64,000 bases of DNA from Pseudomonas putida (GTDB lineage Bacteria; Pseudomonadota; Gammaproteobacteria; Pseudomonadales; Pseudomonadaceae), in NCBI RefSeq assembly GCF_028682455.1, contig NZ_JANHLD010000003.1, forward strand, positions 1 through 64,000, written 5' to 3'. Under the pieces are notes generated by a model. It saw only the letters and a program-made list of their open reading frames with translations. It made no database searches and was not told the DNA's origin. Position numbers and translations under genes: made by a program. Positions 8,515-17,797 of the stretch are shown piece after piece (within the stretch, counting starts at the first letter, position 1; the number at the start of each line of letters is the position of its first letter).

Positions 8515-9762
8515 TCAGCTCAGACGCAGGCGGCTGGCGCCGACCAGCCAGCTATAGATCAGGTACAACAGCACGGTCGCCAGCAGCAGCAAGCCGCCCA
8601 GCGCGGTGGCCATGCCCCAGTTGATGCTGGTGTTGGTGTAGAACGCCACGAAGTAGCTGACCATCTGATCGTTCGGGCTGCCCAGCAACGCCGGGGTGAT
8701 GTAGTAGCCGATGGCCAGGATGAACACCAGCAGGCAACCTGCGCCCACACCGGCATAGGTCTGCGGGAAGTACACCCGCCAGAAACTGGCGAACGGATGG
8801 CAGCCCAGGGAAATGGCCGCACGCATGTAGGTCGGCGATATGCCCTTCATCACGCTGTAGATCGGCAGGATCATGAACGGCAGCAGGATGTGGACCATAG
8901 AGATGTACACGCCGGTGCGGTTGAACACCAGCTCCAGCGGCTTGTCGATGATACCCACCGCCATCAGTGCACTGTTGATCAGGCCACCCGACTGCAGCAG
9001 CACGATCCAGGCGGCGACCCGCACCAGGATCGACGTCCAGAAGGGCAGCAGCACCAGGATCATCAGCAGGTTGCTCTGCCGGGTCGGCAGATTGGCCAGC
9101 AGGTACGCCAGTGGATAGGCCAGCACCAGGCAGATGGCGGTGATGACAAAGCCCATCCATAGGGTGCGGGTGAAGATATCCAGGTAGATCGCCTGGTCCG
9201 GGGTAGCCTTGGCCAGTTCGCCCAGGTCATCGATACGGTGATCCAGGGCGGCCAGCAGGTAGAACGGGGTGACGCTACTGGTGTTACGGCGAATGGCCTG
9301 CCAGTACGCCGGATCGCCCCAGCGCTCGTCCAGTTCCTGCAGCGCTTCTTTATAGGAAGCCGGCTCGGTCTTGAACGGCAGGGCACGGGCGGTCTTGGCC
9401 AACAGGCTACGGTAGCCTGCCAGCTCCATGTTCAAACGCTTGGAGGTGTCGCCCAGGGTCTGGTTCTTGCGCGCCTGGCCCAGGTCTTCACTCAGTGCCT
9501 TGTACACCGATTCGCCTGGCAGGCCCTTGCCATCCCAGGCGGCCACGGCCGTCACGGTCTGCGGCAGGCCGGTCACGACCTCCGGGTTGCCGACGCTCTT
9601 GTACAGCAGCGCAGCAATGGGCACGAGAAAGACCAGCAGCAGGAACAGCGCCAGCGGCGCGATCAGGGCCTGCGCTTTCCAGCGGTTGACCCGCTCGGCA
9701 CGCGCAAGACGCTGCTTGAGGTTGGAACCGGCGCCTTCTTTGAGGGGCACTGCGATGGCCAT
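8515..9762 (-). CDS. ABC transporter permease, PotB-like, with a long periplasmic insertion
   Basis: A 415-residue permease, clearly longer than the roughly 280-300 residues usual for PotB. The first membrane helix (about residues 30-55) is followed by a hydrophilic stretch of some 140 residues (from SVGNPEVV to PDQAIYLD) before the remaining helices, which carry the normal EAA loop (RAAISLGCHPFASFWRVYFP). The insertion would face the periplasm and could touch the binding protein. It lies 11 bases upstream of the PotC-like gene. Substrate not known; polyamine-type by family. Confidence 0.92.
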   Translation of the reverse strand: MAIAVPLKEGAGSNLKQRLARAERVNRWKAQALIAPLALFLLLVFLVPIAALLYKSVGNPEVVTGLPQTVTAVAAWDGKGLPGESVYKALSEDLGQARKNQTLGDTSKRLNMELAGYRSLLAKTARALPFKTEPASYKEALQELDERWGDPAYWQAIRRNTSSVTPFYLLAALDHRIDDLGELAKATPDQAIYLDIFTRTLWMGFVITAICLVLAYPLAYLLANLPTRQSNLLMILVLLPFWTSILVRVAAWIVLLQSGGLINSALMAVGIIDKPLELVFNRTGVYISMVHILLPFMILPIYSVMKGISPTYMRAAISLGCHPFASFWRVYFPQTYAGVGAGCLLVFILAIGYYITPALLGSPNDQMVSYFVAFYTNTSINWGMATALGGLLLLATVLLYLIYSWLVGASRLRLS

Positions 9763-9826
9763 AGCGAACTCCGAAATCTTGAGAACAGGAAGCGTCGGCC
9801 AGGCGCCGACGCTCCATCAGCCGACC

Positions 9827-10858
9827 TTACTTGGCAGCCCAGGCGTTGAAGCGTTGCTCCAGCTGTTCGCTGTTGTCAGCCCAGAAGGCGACGTCGATCT
9901 GCACCTGGTTGGCAATGTTTTCCGGGGTGGTCGGCATGTCTTTCTTGACCTCGGGCGAGAGCAAGTTCACCGCAGTCGCGTTGGCCGGCCCGTAGGCGAT
10001 GTTTTCCGAGTAGATCTTCTGCTGCTCGGGCTTGACCGAGTAGGCGATGAACTTCTTGGCCTCTTCGGCATTCTTGGCGCCCTTCGGAATGGCCCAGGCG
10101 TCGAAGTCGTAGATGCCGCCGTTCCACACCACCTTCAGGTTGCTTTCTTTCTGCACCGCGGCGATCCGGCCGTTGTAGGCCGAGCTCATGACCACGTCAC
10201 CCGAGGCCAGGTACTGCGGAGGCTGGGCGCCGGCTTCCCACCACTGGATGCTCGGCTTGAGTTCGTCGAGTTTCTTGAAGGCACGATCCTGGCCTTCCTT
10301 GGTGCCCAGCACCTTGTATACATCCTTGGGTGCAACACCGTCGGCCATCAGTGCGAATTCGAGGGTGTACTTGGCACCCTTGCGCAGGCCACGTTTGCCA
10401 GGGAACTGCTTGGTGTCCCAGAAATCAGCCCAGCTGGTCGGGGCGGTCTTCAATTTGTCAGCGTTGTAGGCCATGACCGTGGACCAGACGAAGAAGCCAA
10501 CGCCACAAGGCTGGATAGCACCCGGAACGTAATCGGCCTCGTTACCGAACAGCGCAGGATCGAGTTCCTCGAACATGCCTTCGTCGCAACCACGTGCCAG
10601 CTCCGGCGACTCGACTTCAACCAGGTTCCACGACACGCTCTTGGTGTCGACCATGGCCTTGACCTTGGCCATTTCACCGTTGTACTCGCCGGCGACGATC
10701 TTGCCGTTGCCTGCCTTTTCCCATGGCTCGTAGAACGCTTTGACCTGTGCAGCCTTGTTGGCACCGCCGAAGGAAATCACGGTGAGGTCGGCGGCCATGG
10801 CCTGGGCCGCTGCAAACATACCCACTGTCAGGGCGGTCAACTTCAAGTGTTTGAGCAT
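9827..10858 (-). CDS. Periplasmic substrate-binding protein of the polyamine-type ABC importer
   Basis: A 343-residue exported protein: the signal peptide MLKHLKLTALTVGMFAAAQA ends in AMA just before ADLTVISFGG. The body is a type II binding protein of the PotD/SBP_bac_8 kind (GGANKAAQVKAFYEPWEK, WDTKQFPGKRGLRKG, LASGDVVMSSAYNGR). I start it at the ATG at 10858 because the family signal peptide begins there, although the frame is open further upstream. It lies between the ATPase and permease genes of the same operon. Ligand unknown; putrescine, spermidine or a related amine is an inference from the family. Confidence 0.93.
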   Translation of the reverse strand: MLKHLKLTALTVGMFAAAQAMAADLTVISFGGANKAAQVKAFYEPWEKAGNGKIVAGEYNGEMAKVKAMVDTKSVSWNLVEVESPELARGCDEGMFEELDPALFGNEADYVPGAIQPCGVGFFVWSTVMAYNADKLKTAPTSWADFWDTKQFPGKRGLRKGAKYTLEFALMADGVAPKDVYKVLGTKEGQDRAFKKLDELKPSIQWWEAGAQPPQYLASGDVVMSSAYNGRIAAVQKESNLKVVWNGGIYDFDAWAIPKGAKNAEEAKKFIAYSVKPEQQKIYSENIAYGPANATAVNLLSPEVKKDMPTTPENIANQVQIDVAFWADNSEQLEQRFNAWAAK

Positions 10859-10898
10859 TATTATTCTCTCCACAATGCAGGGTTGGTGAAGCAAACCT

Positions 10899-12023
10899 TC
10901 AATTGGCTTCCAGGATCGGGTCGAGCGCGCGAGCGTGCTCGACCTCCCAGCCAAGCGGTACCACATCGCCCACGGCCAGGGCCGAGTCGAGTTCGGCAAT
11001 CGGCTGCTTCACGAAGAAATCGGCCTTGCCGCACACTTCCAGGCGGACCCGAACGTGGTCGCCCAGATAGATGAATTCGGCCACCCGGCCAGAGAAGCGG
11101 TTGACGCAGCTTTCGCTATGGCCGTTGAGACGCACGCGTTCAGGGCGGATCGACAACGTCACGGGGTCACCGGTCTGGCCAACATTCACCGCCAGCGCCT
11201 CGACCTTCTCGCCCCGCGCCAGCTGGACCTGGCAGCGCTCGCCGTCCTGACTGATCAGGCGACCATTGATACGGTTGTTTTCACCAATGAAGTTGGCGAC
11301 GAAGGTGTTTTTCGGCTCTTCATAAAGGGTGCGAGGGTCGGCGATCTGCTGGATCTCGCCCTGGTGGAACACCGCCACCCGGTCGGACATGGTCAGTGCT
11401 TCGCCCTGGTCGTGGGTCACATACACCACGGTGACGCCCAGGCGCTGGTGCAGGTGCTTGATCTCCATCTGCATGTGTTCGCGCAGCTGCTTGTCGAGGG
11501 CACCGAGCGGTTCGTCCATCAGCACCAACTGCGGCTCGAACACCAACGCCCGGGCCAGCGCAACCCGCTGCTGCTGGCCGCCGGAGAGTTGGCCGGGATA
11601 GCGCTGGGCGAAGGCATCGAGTTGGACCATGTTCAGCACGCGCTTTACCCGCTCGCTGATATCGGTCTTGCTCAGGTTGCGCACGCTGAGGGGGAAGGCC
11701 AGGTTCTCGGCCACGGTCATGTGCGGGAACAGTGCGTAGTTCTGAAACACCATGCCGATGTCGCGCTTGTGCGGCGGCACGTTGTTGATGGAGCGGCCTG
11801 CGAGCTGGATCTCGCCGGCGGTTGGCGTCTCGAACCCGGCCAGCATCATGAGGCTGGTGGTCTTGCCGGATCCGGACGGGCCGAGCAAGGTCAGGAACTC
11901 GCCTTTGCGAATATCCAGGTTGAGGTCTTTGACGATCAGCGATTCGCCGTCGTAGCTCTTCTGCACACCACGGAAGCTGACCAGCACGTCGCTGGCGGCA
12001 GCGCTCGAATTCACCTCACTCAT
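10899..12023 (-). CDS. ABC transporter ATP-binding protein, PotA-like
   Basis: The ATPase of the importer, 374 residues. Walker A GPSGSGKTT near residue 50, signature LSGGQQQRVALARAL, Walker B LVLMDEPLGALD, and switch histidine VTHDQGEA, followed by a C-terminal TOBE regulatory domain (LSIRPERVRL). The start at 12023 is chosen because AGAAGG lies at the right distance upstream; an ATG two codons earlier is too close to it. It is the first gene of the four-gene operon. Confidence 0.95.
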   Translation of the reverse strand: MSEVNSSAAASDVLVSFRGVQKSYDGESLIVKDLNLDIRKGEFLTLLGPSGSGKTTSLMMLAGFETPTAGEIQLAGRSINNVPPHKRDIGMVFQNYALFPHMTVAENLAFPLSVRNLSKTDISERVKRVLNMVQLDAFAQRYPGQLSGGQQQRVALARALVFEPQLVLMDEPLGALDKQLREHMQMEIKHLHQRLGVTVVYVTHDQGEALTMSDRVAVFHQGEIQQIADPRTLYEEPKNTFVANFIGENNRINGRLISQDGERCQVQLARGEKVEALAVNVGQTGDPVTLSIRPERVRLNGHSESCVNRFSGRVAEFIYLGDHVRVRLEVCGKADFFVKQPIAELDSALAVGDVVPLGWEVEHARALDPILEAN

Positions 12024-12194
12024 ACCCATACCTTCTTGTTGGATGACTGCGTGTTTACAGCCTAGTGAAGGTGCAAGCCGGCGCAAATCGGGGGTAGAGA
12101 GAGATTGGTATCAGCCACATGGAAGGGTTGGGGTAGGGATTGCCCTACAAAGATGTCGGTTCTGGACATGCAGGGATCAGTCGCGGGGTCAGTC

Positions 12195-12214
12195 TCGGGG
12201 CAAGCCCGCGCCCA
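12195..12214. repeat. Half of a degenerate REP element
   Basis: CGGGGCAAGCCCGCGCCC matches one arm of the local REP palindrome, but no inverted partner follows. It lies in the 213-base gap between the divergent ends of the ATPase gene and the response-regulator gene; I see nothing else supportable in that gap. Confidence 0.5.
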
Positions 12215-12236
12215 CTGCATGTCGCAAACAGAACAC

Positions 12237-12866
12237 TCAGAGCAACTTGTGCTCCATGGCGTACTTCACCAGCTCTGCCAGTGAGTTCACATTGAGCTTT
12301 TGCATCAGCCGCGCCTTGTGGGTACTGATGGTCTTGTTGCTCAACGCCAACTGCTGGGCGATGTCATTGACATTGGCCCCCTGGGCCAGGCGCTCGAACA
12401 CCGAGAACTCGCGCTCCGAGAGCAGCGAATGCAAGGGTCTCGCGTCGGTCAGGCCAACCTCGAAAACCATCCGGTCGGCAAGGTCCGGGTCAATATAGCG
12501 CCCGCCACCCGCCACCCGCCGGATGGCCGTCAGCAACAGGGCCGGGTCGCTGTCCTTGGTCGCATAGCCCGCCGCACCGACCTTCAGCGCCCGCGCGGCC
12601 ATCTGCGCCTCGTCATGCATCGACAGCACCAGGATCGCCGGTGGATGGCTCAACGCGCGAATCCGTGGAATGGCCTCCAGGCCATTGACGCCAGGCATGG
12701 AGATGTCCAGCAACACCACCTCGCACTCGGTGTGACGCAAGGTGTCCAGCAATTGCTCGCCATTGCCCGCCTCCCCCGCTACCTGCATGTCCTTGGCCAG
12801 GCCGATCAACTGCTTGATCCCTTCCCGGACGATGGTGTGGTCTTCGGCCACCAGAACTCGAATCAC
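12237..12866 (-). CDS. LuxR/NarL-family response regulator
   Basis: A 209-residue two-component regulator. The receiver domain (residues 1-120) has the acidic pocket E8-D9, phosphorylation site D54 (LLDISMPG) and the conserved Lys (ATKDSDP). The C-terminal LuxR helix-turn-helix lies at about residues 145-205 (LSEREFSVFERLAQGANVND, NKTISTHKARLMQKL). It starts 10 bases downstream of the sensor kinase gene and is surely its partner. Its targets are unknown; the neighbouring importer operon is the obvious candidate, though it faces the same way and is not directly downstream of a visible operator. Confidence 0.95.
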   Translation of the reverse strand: MIRVLVAEDHTIVREGIKQLIGLAKDMQVAGEAGNGEQLLDTLRHTECEVVLLDISMPGVNGLEAIPRIRALSHPPAILVLSMHDEAQMAARALKVGAAGYATKDSDPALLLTAIRRVAGGGRYIDPDLADRMVFEVGLTDARPLHSLLSEREFSVFERLAQGANVNDIAQQLALSNKTISTHKARLMQKLNVNSLAELVKYAMEHKLL

Positions 12867-12876
12867 GCTGCCGCTC

Positions 12877-15267
12877 CTATTTCAGGGGAATTCCGACGCT
12901 CAGGCTGGTGCCCTCGCCCGGTTCGCTCTCCAGGGTCATTTGCCCACCAAGCATTAGCACCCGCTCGCGCATGCCGACCAGGCCAAACGAAGCCGGTCGG
13001 TTCTCTTCCAGCGCAAAGCCGATGCCATCGTCGATTACCGTCAGGCGCAATGTCCGGCCATCCAGGCTCAGGCTGATCTGCACAGTATGCGCCTTGGCGT
13101 GTCGCATGACGTTGGTCAGCGCCTCTTGCAGGATGCGGAACAGGCCAATGGCCTTGGCATCGCTCAAGGGCGGTAGATTTTCCGGTACCTGCACCAGGCA
13201 GGGAATCTGCGTGCGAGCCTCGAATCGACGTGCCTGCCACTCGATCGCCGAGGCAATGCCGGCATCCAGAATCGGCGGACGCAAGGCCGTGGCCACATCG
13301 CGCACCAGCTGGAACAGTTGGGCAATCAAGCGCTTCATGCTGGCCAGGCGCTCGTTCAGGCCGGGGTCGAGGTCGGCGTAGGCCAGCTCGCACATGGAAG
13401 TTTCCAGCTTGAGCACAGTGAGCATCTGCCCAAGCTCGTCATGCACCTCTCGGGCAATGCGGGCTTTTTCTTCTTCCCGCACGCTTTCCAGGTGCGCCGA
13501 CAACTCCCGCAACTGCTCCTGGGAACGCTCCAGGGCAAGCTCTGCCCGCTTGCTCTGGGTGATGTCCCAGACCACCCCGTCCCAGACCACGCGGCCATTG
13601 CCCAGCATACGGGTACTGGCCTTGATGTCGGCCCAGCGCTGCTCGCCCTCGCGGGTCAGGATCCGTCCCTGCCACGACCAGTCCTGATCAGTGGCCAGGG
13701 CCAGGTCCTGGACCTTGTGATAGTCGGCGCGGTCATCTGGGTGGACCAGGTTGCGCAGGCCCATGTCCGGGCGCTGCAATGCCGCGGGCGAATAGCCGAC
13801 CAGGGCTTCGCTGCCCTCGCTGATGTACGGAAACTCCAACTCGCCTTCAGCCGGGTCGCGCTCAAGCCTGAACACCAACCCCGGTACGTTGCCGGCGATC
13901 CCCTTGAGCCTGGCCTCGCTCTCGCGCAAGGCTGCCAGGGCACGGCGGCGTTCCGTGACGTCGGTGAGGAACACCACCAGGTATTCGGCATCGCGAAAGC
14001 GCAGGAAGCTCAGCGACACATCCACCGGTAGCAGGCTGCCGTCGGCGCGCAGGCACTGGGTTTCGAAATGCTGGGCGCCCTCGTTGCTGGCCCGGGCGCG
14101 CTTCCACAGTTCCAGCCAACGGTCCATGTGCAGGGTGGGCTCGAAATCGATCAACGGCCGGTCGACCACAGCCCCTTCGACATAGCCCAGCATGCTCTCG
14201 GCCGCCCGGTTGGCATAACGCACGTGACTGTCCCAGTTGACCCAGAGAATGCCCACCGTGCTCTGGTCGATGGAGAACTGACTCAGGCGCAGCGCTTCCT
14301 CCCGTGCCTGGCGCTGGTTGATAGCTTCCCGGGCCACCAGCAGGTTGTGCTCGAGCTGATGCAGGTGCCTGCGCTGCCAGACCACAATGACCATGCTGCT
14401 CAACAGCAAGGCGGCGAGTAGCAGCCCCAGGTTTTGCCAGAAGCCCGGCGACTCGCTCAGGCGTGGGTACTTGGGCTCCAGCCAGCGTTGGTGAAGTTGC
14501 TCCAGGTCCTTGGCCGGGATGGCCTGCAGGCCCCGCTCGATAATGTCCGCCAACTGCGGCCAGTCACGCCGCGAAGCAACACGCAACAACTGGGGCAAGC
14601 CGATATCGCCAACCACCGCCAGGTCGCTGAATTCATTCTCCCGGGACAGCCGGCTCAGTTGCGCTTCGTCCACCACCGCGTAACGCGCCTGCTCGCTGAG
14701 CACCAGCTGCAGCGCCTGGCGCTCCTGGGGAACGCCCTGCAGATTGAGGTTCGAGTAAGTCGCGCGCAGATAGTCGGCCACCGCGCTGGGCATGCGCACC
14801 GCAACCCGCTCTTTGCTGGTGAGCTTCTCCAGGTCTACCGCCACCGCGCCGGTACGTGGCCCGACGATCAACTGGGGCACACGCATGTACGGGTCACTGA
14901 ACAACCACAGGCGCAGCCCCGCAGGTGTCTGGGTCAACCCTGGGGCCAGGTCGACCTCACCCGCCACCAGTGCCCGCTCCAGCGAGGCCTGGTCAGGAAA
15001 ATTACGCCAAGTGAGGTCCAGCCCCAGTGAACGGGCCAGCCAATTCATCAGCTCGACATTGACACCGTAAAGCTGCTGCAGGCGTCGGTCGAATTGCGCA
15101 AAGGGCGCCTGCAGCACCAATCCGACCCGCAGGCTGCGGTGCTGTTCAAGCCATCGCTGCTGCGCGGGCTCCAGGGAGACGGTGGCCGGCGACGCCGCAG
15201 GCGCCGCCAGCGCGATCAAGGGCAAGCACATACAGCCGATAACCAACAGGCAGCGCAATGACTTCAT
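12877..15267 (-). CDS. Sensor histidine kinase with periplasmic binding-protein domain and two PAS domains
   Basis: A 796-residue membrane sensor. A signal sequence (residues 1-25) is followed by an SBP_bac_3-type domain (about 35-265: RSLRVGLVLQAPFAQF, VAGEVDLAPGLTQT), a membrane helix (about 280-300), two PAS domains (about 325-440 and 455-570), a HisKA_3 dimerisation domain with the phospho-accepting His in REVHDELGQ, and an HATPase domain (EALTNVMRHA, DDGIGF, GLVGMRERV). The protein should sense a small molecule in the periplasm and phosphorylate the regulator encoded 10 bases downstream. Because the sensor domain is of the amino-acid-binding type and the neighbour operon is an amine-type importer, a shared ligand is plausible but unproven. 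Confidence 0.95.
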   Translation of the reverse strand: MKSLRCLLVIGCMCLPLIALAAPAASPATVSLEPAQQRWLEQHRSLRVGLVLQAPFAQFDRRLQQLYGVNVELMNWLARSLGLDLTWRNFPDQASLERALVAGEVDLAPGLTQTPAGLRLWLFSDPYMRVPQLIVGPRTGAVAVDLEKLTSKERVAVRMPSAVADYLRATYSNLNLQGVPQERQALQLVLSEQARYAVVDEAQLSRLSRENEFSDLAVVGDIGLPQLLRVASRRDWPQLADIIERGLQAIPAKDLEQLHQRWLEPKYPRLSESPGFWQNLGLLLAALLLSSMVIVVWQRRHLHQLEHNLLVAREAINQRQAREEALRLSQFSIDQSTVGILWVNWDSHVRYANRAAESMLGYVEGAVVDRPLIDFEPTLHMDRWLELWKRARASNEGAQHFETQCLRADGSLLPVDVSLSFLRFRDAEYLVVFLTDVTERRRALAALRESEARLKGIAGNVPGLVFRLERDPAEGELEFPYISEGSEALVGYSPAALQRPDMGLRNLVHPDDRADYHKVQDLALATDQDWSWQGRILTREGEQRWADIKASTRMLGNGRVVWDGVVWDITQSKRAELALERSQEQLRELSAHLESVREEEKARIAREVHDELGQMLTVLKLETSMCELAYADLDPGLNERLASMKRLIAQLFQLVRDVATALRPPILDAGIASAIEWQARRFEARTQIPCLVQVPENLPPLSDAKAIGLFRILQEALTNVMRHAKAHTVQISLSLDGRTLRLTVIDDGIGFALEENRPASFGLVGMRERVLMLGGQMTLESEPGEGTSLSVGIPLK

Positions 15268-15361
15268 CTACACGCTCTTCATAGGAAGGATGGCCACCGA
15301 GCATGGCCGTCCCGAAAAAATACTATTAGGCTGCCGGAAATACTCTGGCCTGGATCACTCC

Positions 15362-16354
15362 ATGTTCGCACTTTATCGCACGACGCTTCCTGCGTTATGC
15401 CTTGGATTCATTCTTCCTTGTACCGTATACGCGGCTACTGGCGAAACGCCAGAAGCCTCGATCGACACCCCGCCCGCCTTGCAGCGCCAGCCCCTTGCCG
15501 AACGCAGCCAGGAGGACGCCCAGGCCCTGGAGCGCCAAGTACCCAAGGCCGAACAGCAGATGCTGCAGGCGGGCAGCGACACCTTTCTGGCCCTGTGGAA
15601 ACCGGCCAACAGCAGCGAGCCCGAAGGTGCCGTGATCATTCTCGCCGGTGCGGGGGAAACCGCAGACTGGCCGAAGACCGTAGGCCCTTTGCGTCGCAAG
15701 TTTCCCGATGCCGGCTGGCATACCCTGAGCCTGGGCCTTCCCGACCTGTTGATCGACAGCCCGCAAGCGCGAGTCGAAACCGCTCCTGCAGCCAGCGAGC
15801 CTGTAGCTCAAGGTCAGACGGCTCCCGCCAAGGACACCCCTGGCGACGCCAACGCCAGTGTCGAGAAAGCCACGTCGCTCGAGAACGAAACCAGCGAAAG
15901 TGCACCGCCTACACAAGGGCCGGGGGCCGATGACAAGGCCGACGCCGAGCGCATTTTCGCCCGCCTGGACGCAGCCGTTGCCTATGCCCAACAACACAAT
16001 GCCCGCAGCATCGTCCTGCTCGGCAACGGCAGTGGCGCGTACTGGGCCGCCCGGTACCTCAGCGAACGGCACCCCGCCCAGGTCCAGAAGCTGGTCATGG
16101 TCGCCGCGCAGACGCCGGGGCAAGTCGATCACAGCCTGGACAGCCTGGCACCTGCATTGAATGTACCTACCGCCGACTTCTTCTACACCAGCCTGCCCCA
16201 GGCCCGAAGGGCAGCCGATCTACGCCTGCAGGCCAGCAAACGGCTGAAGGACAACAACTATCGTCAGGTAGGATTGACGGCCATGCCCGGTAACGGGGCG
16301 GCGGAACAAGAGCAACTGTTCCGCCGGATCCGCGGTTGGCTAAGCCCGGAATAG
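15362..16354 (+). CDS. DUF3530 alpha/beta-hydrolase-like exported protein
   Basis: A 330-residue protein with a signal peptide (MFALYRTTLPALCLGFILPC, cleavage after VYA). The body looks like an alpha/beta-hydrolase fold: an early strand AVIILAGAGETADWP, and a nucleophile-elbow-like GNGSGAYWAAR. Between them lies an Ala/Glu/Pro-rich linker (about residues 135-195) with low complexity. It matches the DUF3530 family found at this place in Pseudomonas. The start at 15362 was chosen for the signal peptide; the frame is open further upstream. It converges on djlA with 5 bases between stops. Function unknown. Confidence 0.85.
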   Translation: MFALYRTTLPALCLGFILPCTVYAATGETPEASIDTPPALQRQPLAERSQEDAQALERQVPKAEQQMLQAGSDTFLALWKPANSSEPEGAVIILAGAGETADWPKTVGPLRRKFPDAGWHTLSLGLPDLLIDSPQARVETAPAASEPVAQGQTAPAKDTPGDANASVEKATSLENETSESAPPTQGPGADDKADAERIFARLDAAVAYAQQHNARSIVLLGNGSGAYWAARYLSERHPAQVQKLVMVAAQTPGQVDHSLDSLAPALNVPTADFFYTSLPQARRAADLRLQASKRLKDNNYRQVGLTAMPGNGAAEQEQLFRRIRGWLSPE

Positions 16355-16359
16355 CTTGA

Positions 16360-17124
16360 TTAGAAGCCGCGACGCTTGCGAATGATGGCGTAGGCCTGGT
16401 GCAGCTCGCGCGTACGTTCGGTGGCCTCGCGGATCTGGGACGGGCTGGCGCCGCTGCCGACCAGTTTGTCCGGATGGTGACGACTGAGCAGTCGCCGATA
16501 AGCCTGCTTGATCTGGCCCGGCTCCGCTTCGGCGGCTACGCCAAGCATACGCAGCGCCTGTTGATAACCCAGGCCGGCACTGGTCAGGGCCGCCCTGGGT
16601 GGTTCGTATTCCAGCGCCAAAGCCTGGACCCGGGGTGCCGACCACCCTAGCCGCTGGCCCCAGTCCAGCAGCAGTTCGCGCTCCTGGCGACCTGCCCGGC
16701 CATCGGCCCACACCATGCGCCAGCACGCGCGCAACGTACCCTCGGCAGCATGGGGCTGCAGGCTCAGGCGACGCAGGTAGCCACCCAGGCGCTCCTTGCC
16801 GCTCTTGCCGCGGTTGAAGGCGGCAATCGCCCGACGTCGCGCGGTATCGTTCATTTCCAGTCGCTGCATCTCGAGACGCGCCTGCTGGATGTGCCCATCG
16901 ACCACTAGTCCATCACACTTGGCAAGACGCCCGAGCAGCACAAATAGCACCTCGTCATCGCGCAGCGCAGAACGCCCGCCCAGCCGCTCGCACAGGTGTG
17001 CCCAACTGTGCAACTGCAACCGACGGTCCATGGCCTGTCCCAGCAATGCGCCCAGCAAGGCACCGGGAATACTGGCAATGGCAAAGCCCGCCCCGGCACC
17101 GATCACCGTGCTTGGCCACAGCAT
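16360..17124 (-). CDS. djlA: DjlA-type membrane-anchored J-domain co-chaperone
   Basis: A 254-residue protein with an N-terminal membrane helix (IGAGAGFAIASIPGALLGAL), a TerB-like helical domain (about residues 55-165) and a C-terminal J domain containing the HPD motif (RRLLSRHHPDKL), which stimulates the ATPase of DnaK. Single N-terminal anchor plus C-terminal J domain is the DjlA layout. Its start lies one base beyond the murU stop, so it is probably cotranscribed with amgK and murU. Confidence 0.92.
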   Translation of the reverse strand: MLWPSTVIGAGAGFAIASIPGALLGALLGQAMDRRLQLHSWAHLCERLGGRSALRDDEVLFVLLGRLAKCDGLVVDGHIQQARLEMQRLEMNDTARRRAIAAFNRGKSGKERLGGYLRRLSLQPHAAEGTLRACWRMVWADGRAGRQERELLLDWGQRLGWSAPRVQALALEYEPPRAALTSAGLGYQQALRMLGVAAEAEPGQIKQAYRRLLSRHHPDKLVGSGASPSQIREATERTRELHQAYAIIRKRRGF

Positions 17125-17125
17125 G

Positions 17126-17797
17126 TCAGCGACGCCCGGTGATCAGCTGTTCGACTTGCGCCAGGCGCTCCTGCGTGCCGACGTCCACCCAGAGCCCGCT
17201 GTAATGCTCACCCGTCACCTGACCGGCTGCCATGGCCTGGCGTAACAGTGGCGCCAGTTTGAAGGCGCCGGCGGTACAACCGTCGAACAAACGGGGATCG
17301 ATGATCGCGATGCCACTGTAGGTCAGGGTGGCCTCCCCCTCCACGGCGTCGCTTACCCGGCCCTTCTGCAGGCAAAAATCACCTTTGCCGTGGTGCCCCG
17401 GGTTGTCGACCAGCACCAGGTGGGCAAGCCCCTCGGGCTTGTGTGGCAAGCGGGTGAAGTCGTAGTCGGTCCAGACGTCACCATTGACCAACACAAAGGG
17501 CTCGCTGCCGAGCAACGGCAAGGCCTTGAAAATGCCGCCACCGGTTTCCAGTGGCTCACCTTCGCCGGAATAGCTGATGTTCAGCCCCCATCCAGCACCA
17601 TTACCCAAGTGTGCTTCGATCTGCTCGCCCAGCCAGGCGTGGTTGATGACCACTTCCTTGAAACCTGCCGCCACCAGGGCCCGCAGGTGGTACTCGATCA
17701 ACGGTACGCCGGCCACCGGTAACAGCGGCTTGGGCGTGTGGAGGGTGAGCGGACGCATCCGCTCGCCTTTACCCGCCGCCAGGATCATCGCCTTCAT
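17126..17797 (-). CDS. murU: MurNAc-alpha-1-phosphate uridylyltransferase
   Basis: A 223-residue nucleotidyltransferase beginning MKAMILAAGKGERMRPLT, the classic nucleotide-binding signature, with VNGDVWTDYDF for the metal site. In Pseudomonas this enzyme makes UDP-MurNAc directly from MurNAc 1-phosphate, bypassing the fosfomycin-sensitive step of peptidoglycan synthesis. Its start overlaps the amgK stop by four bases, and AmgK makes its substrate, which supports the assignment over a glucose-1-phosphate transferase. Confidence 0.93.
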   Translation of the reverse strand: MKAMILAAGKGERMRPLTLHTPKPLLPVAGVPLIEYHLRALVAAGFKEVVINHAWLGEQIEAHLGNGAGWGLNISYSGEGEPLETGGGIFKALPLLGSEPFVLVNGDVWTDYDFTRLPHKPEGLAHLVLVDNPGHHGKGDFCLQKGRVSDAVEGEATLTYSGIAIIDPRLFDGCTAGAFKLAPLLRQAMAAGQVTGEHYSGLWVDVGTQERLAQVEQLITGRR

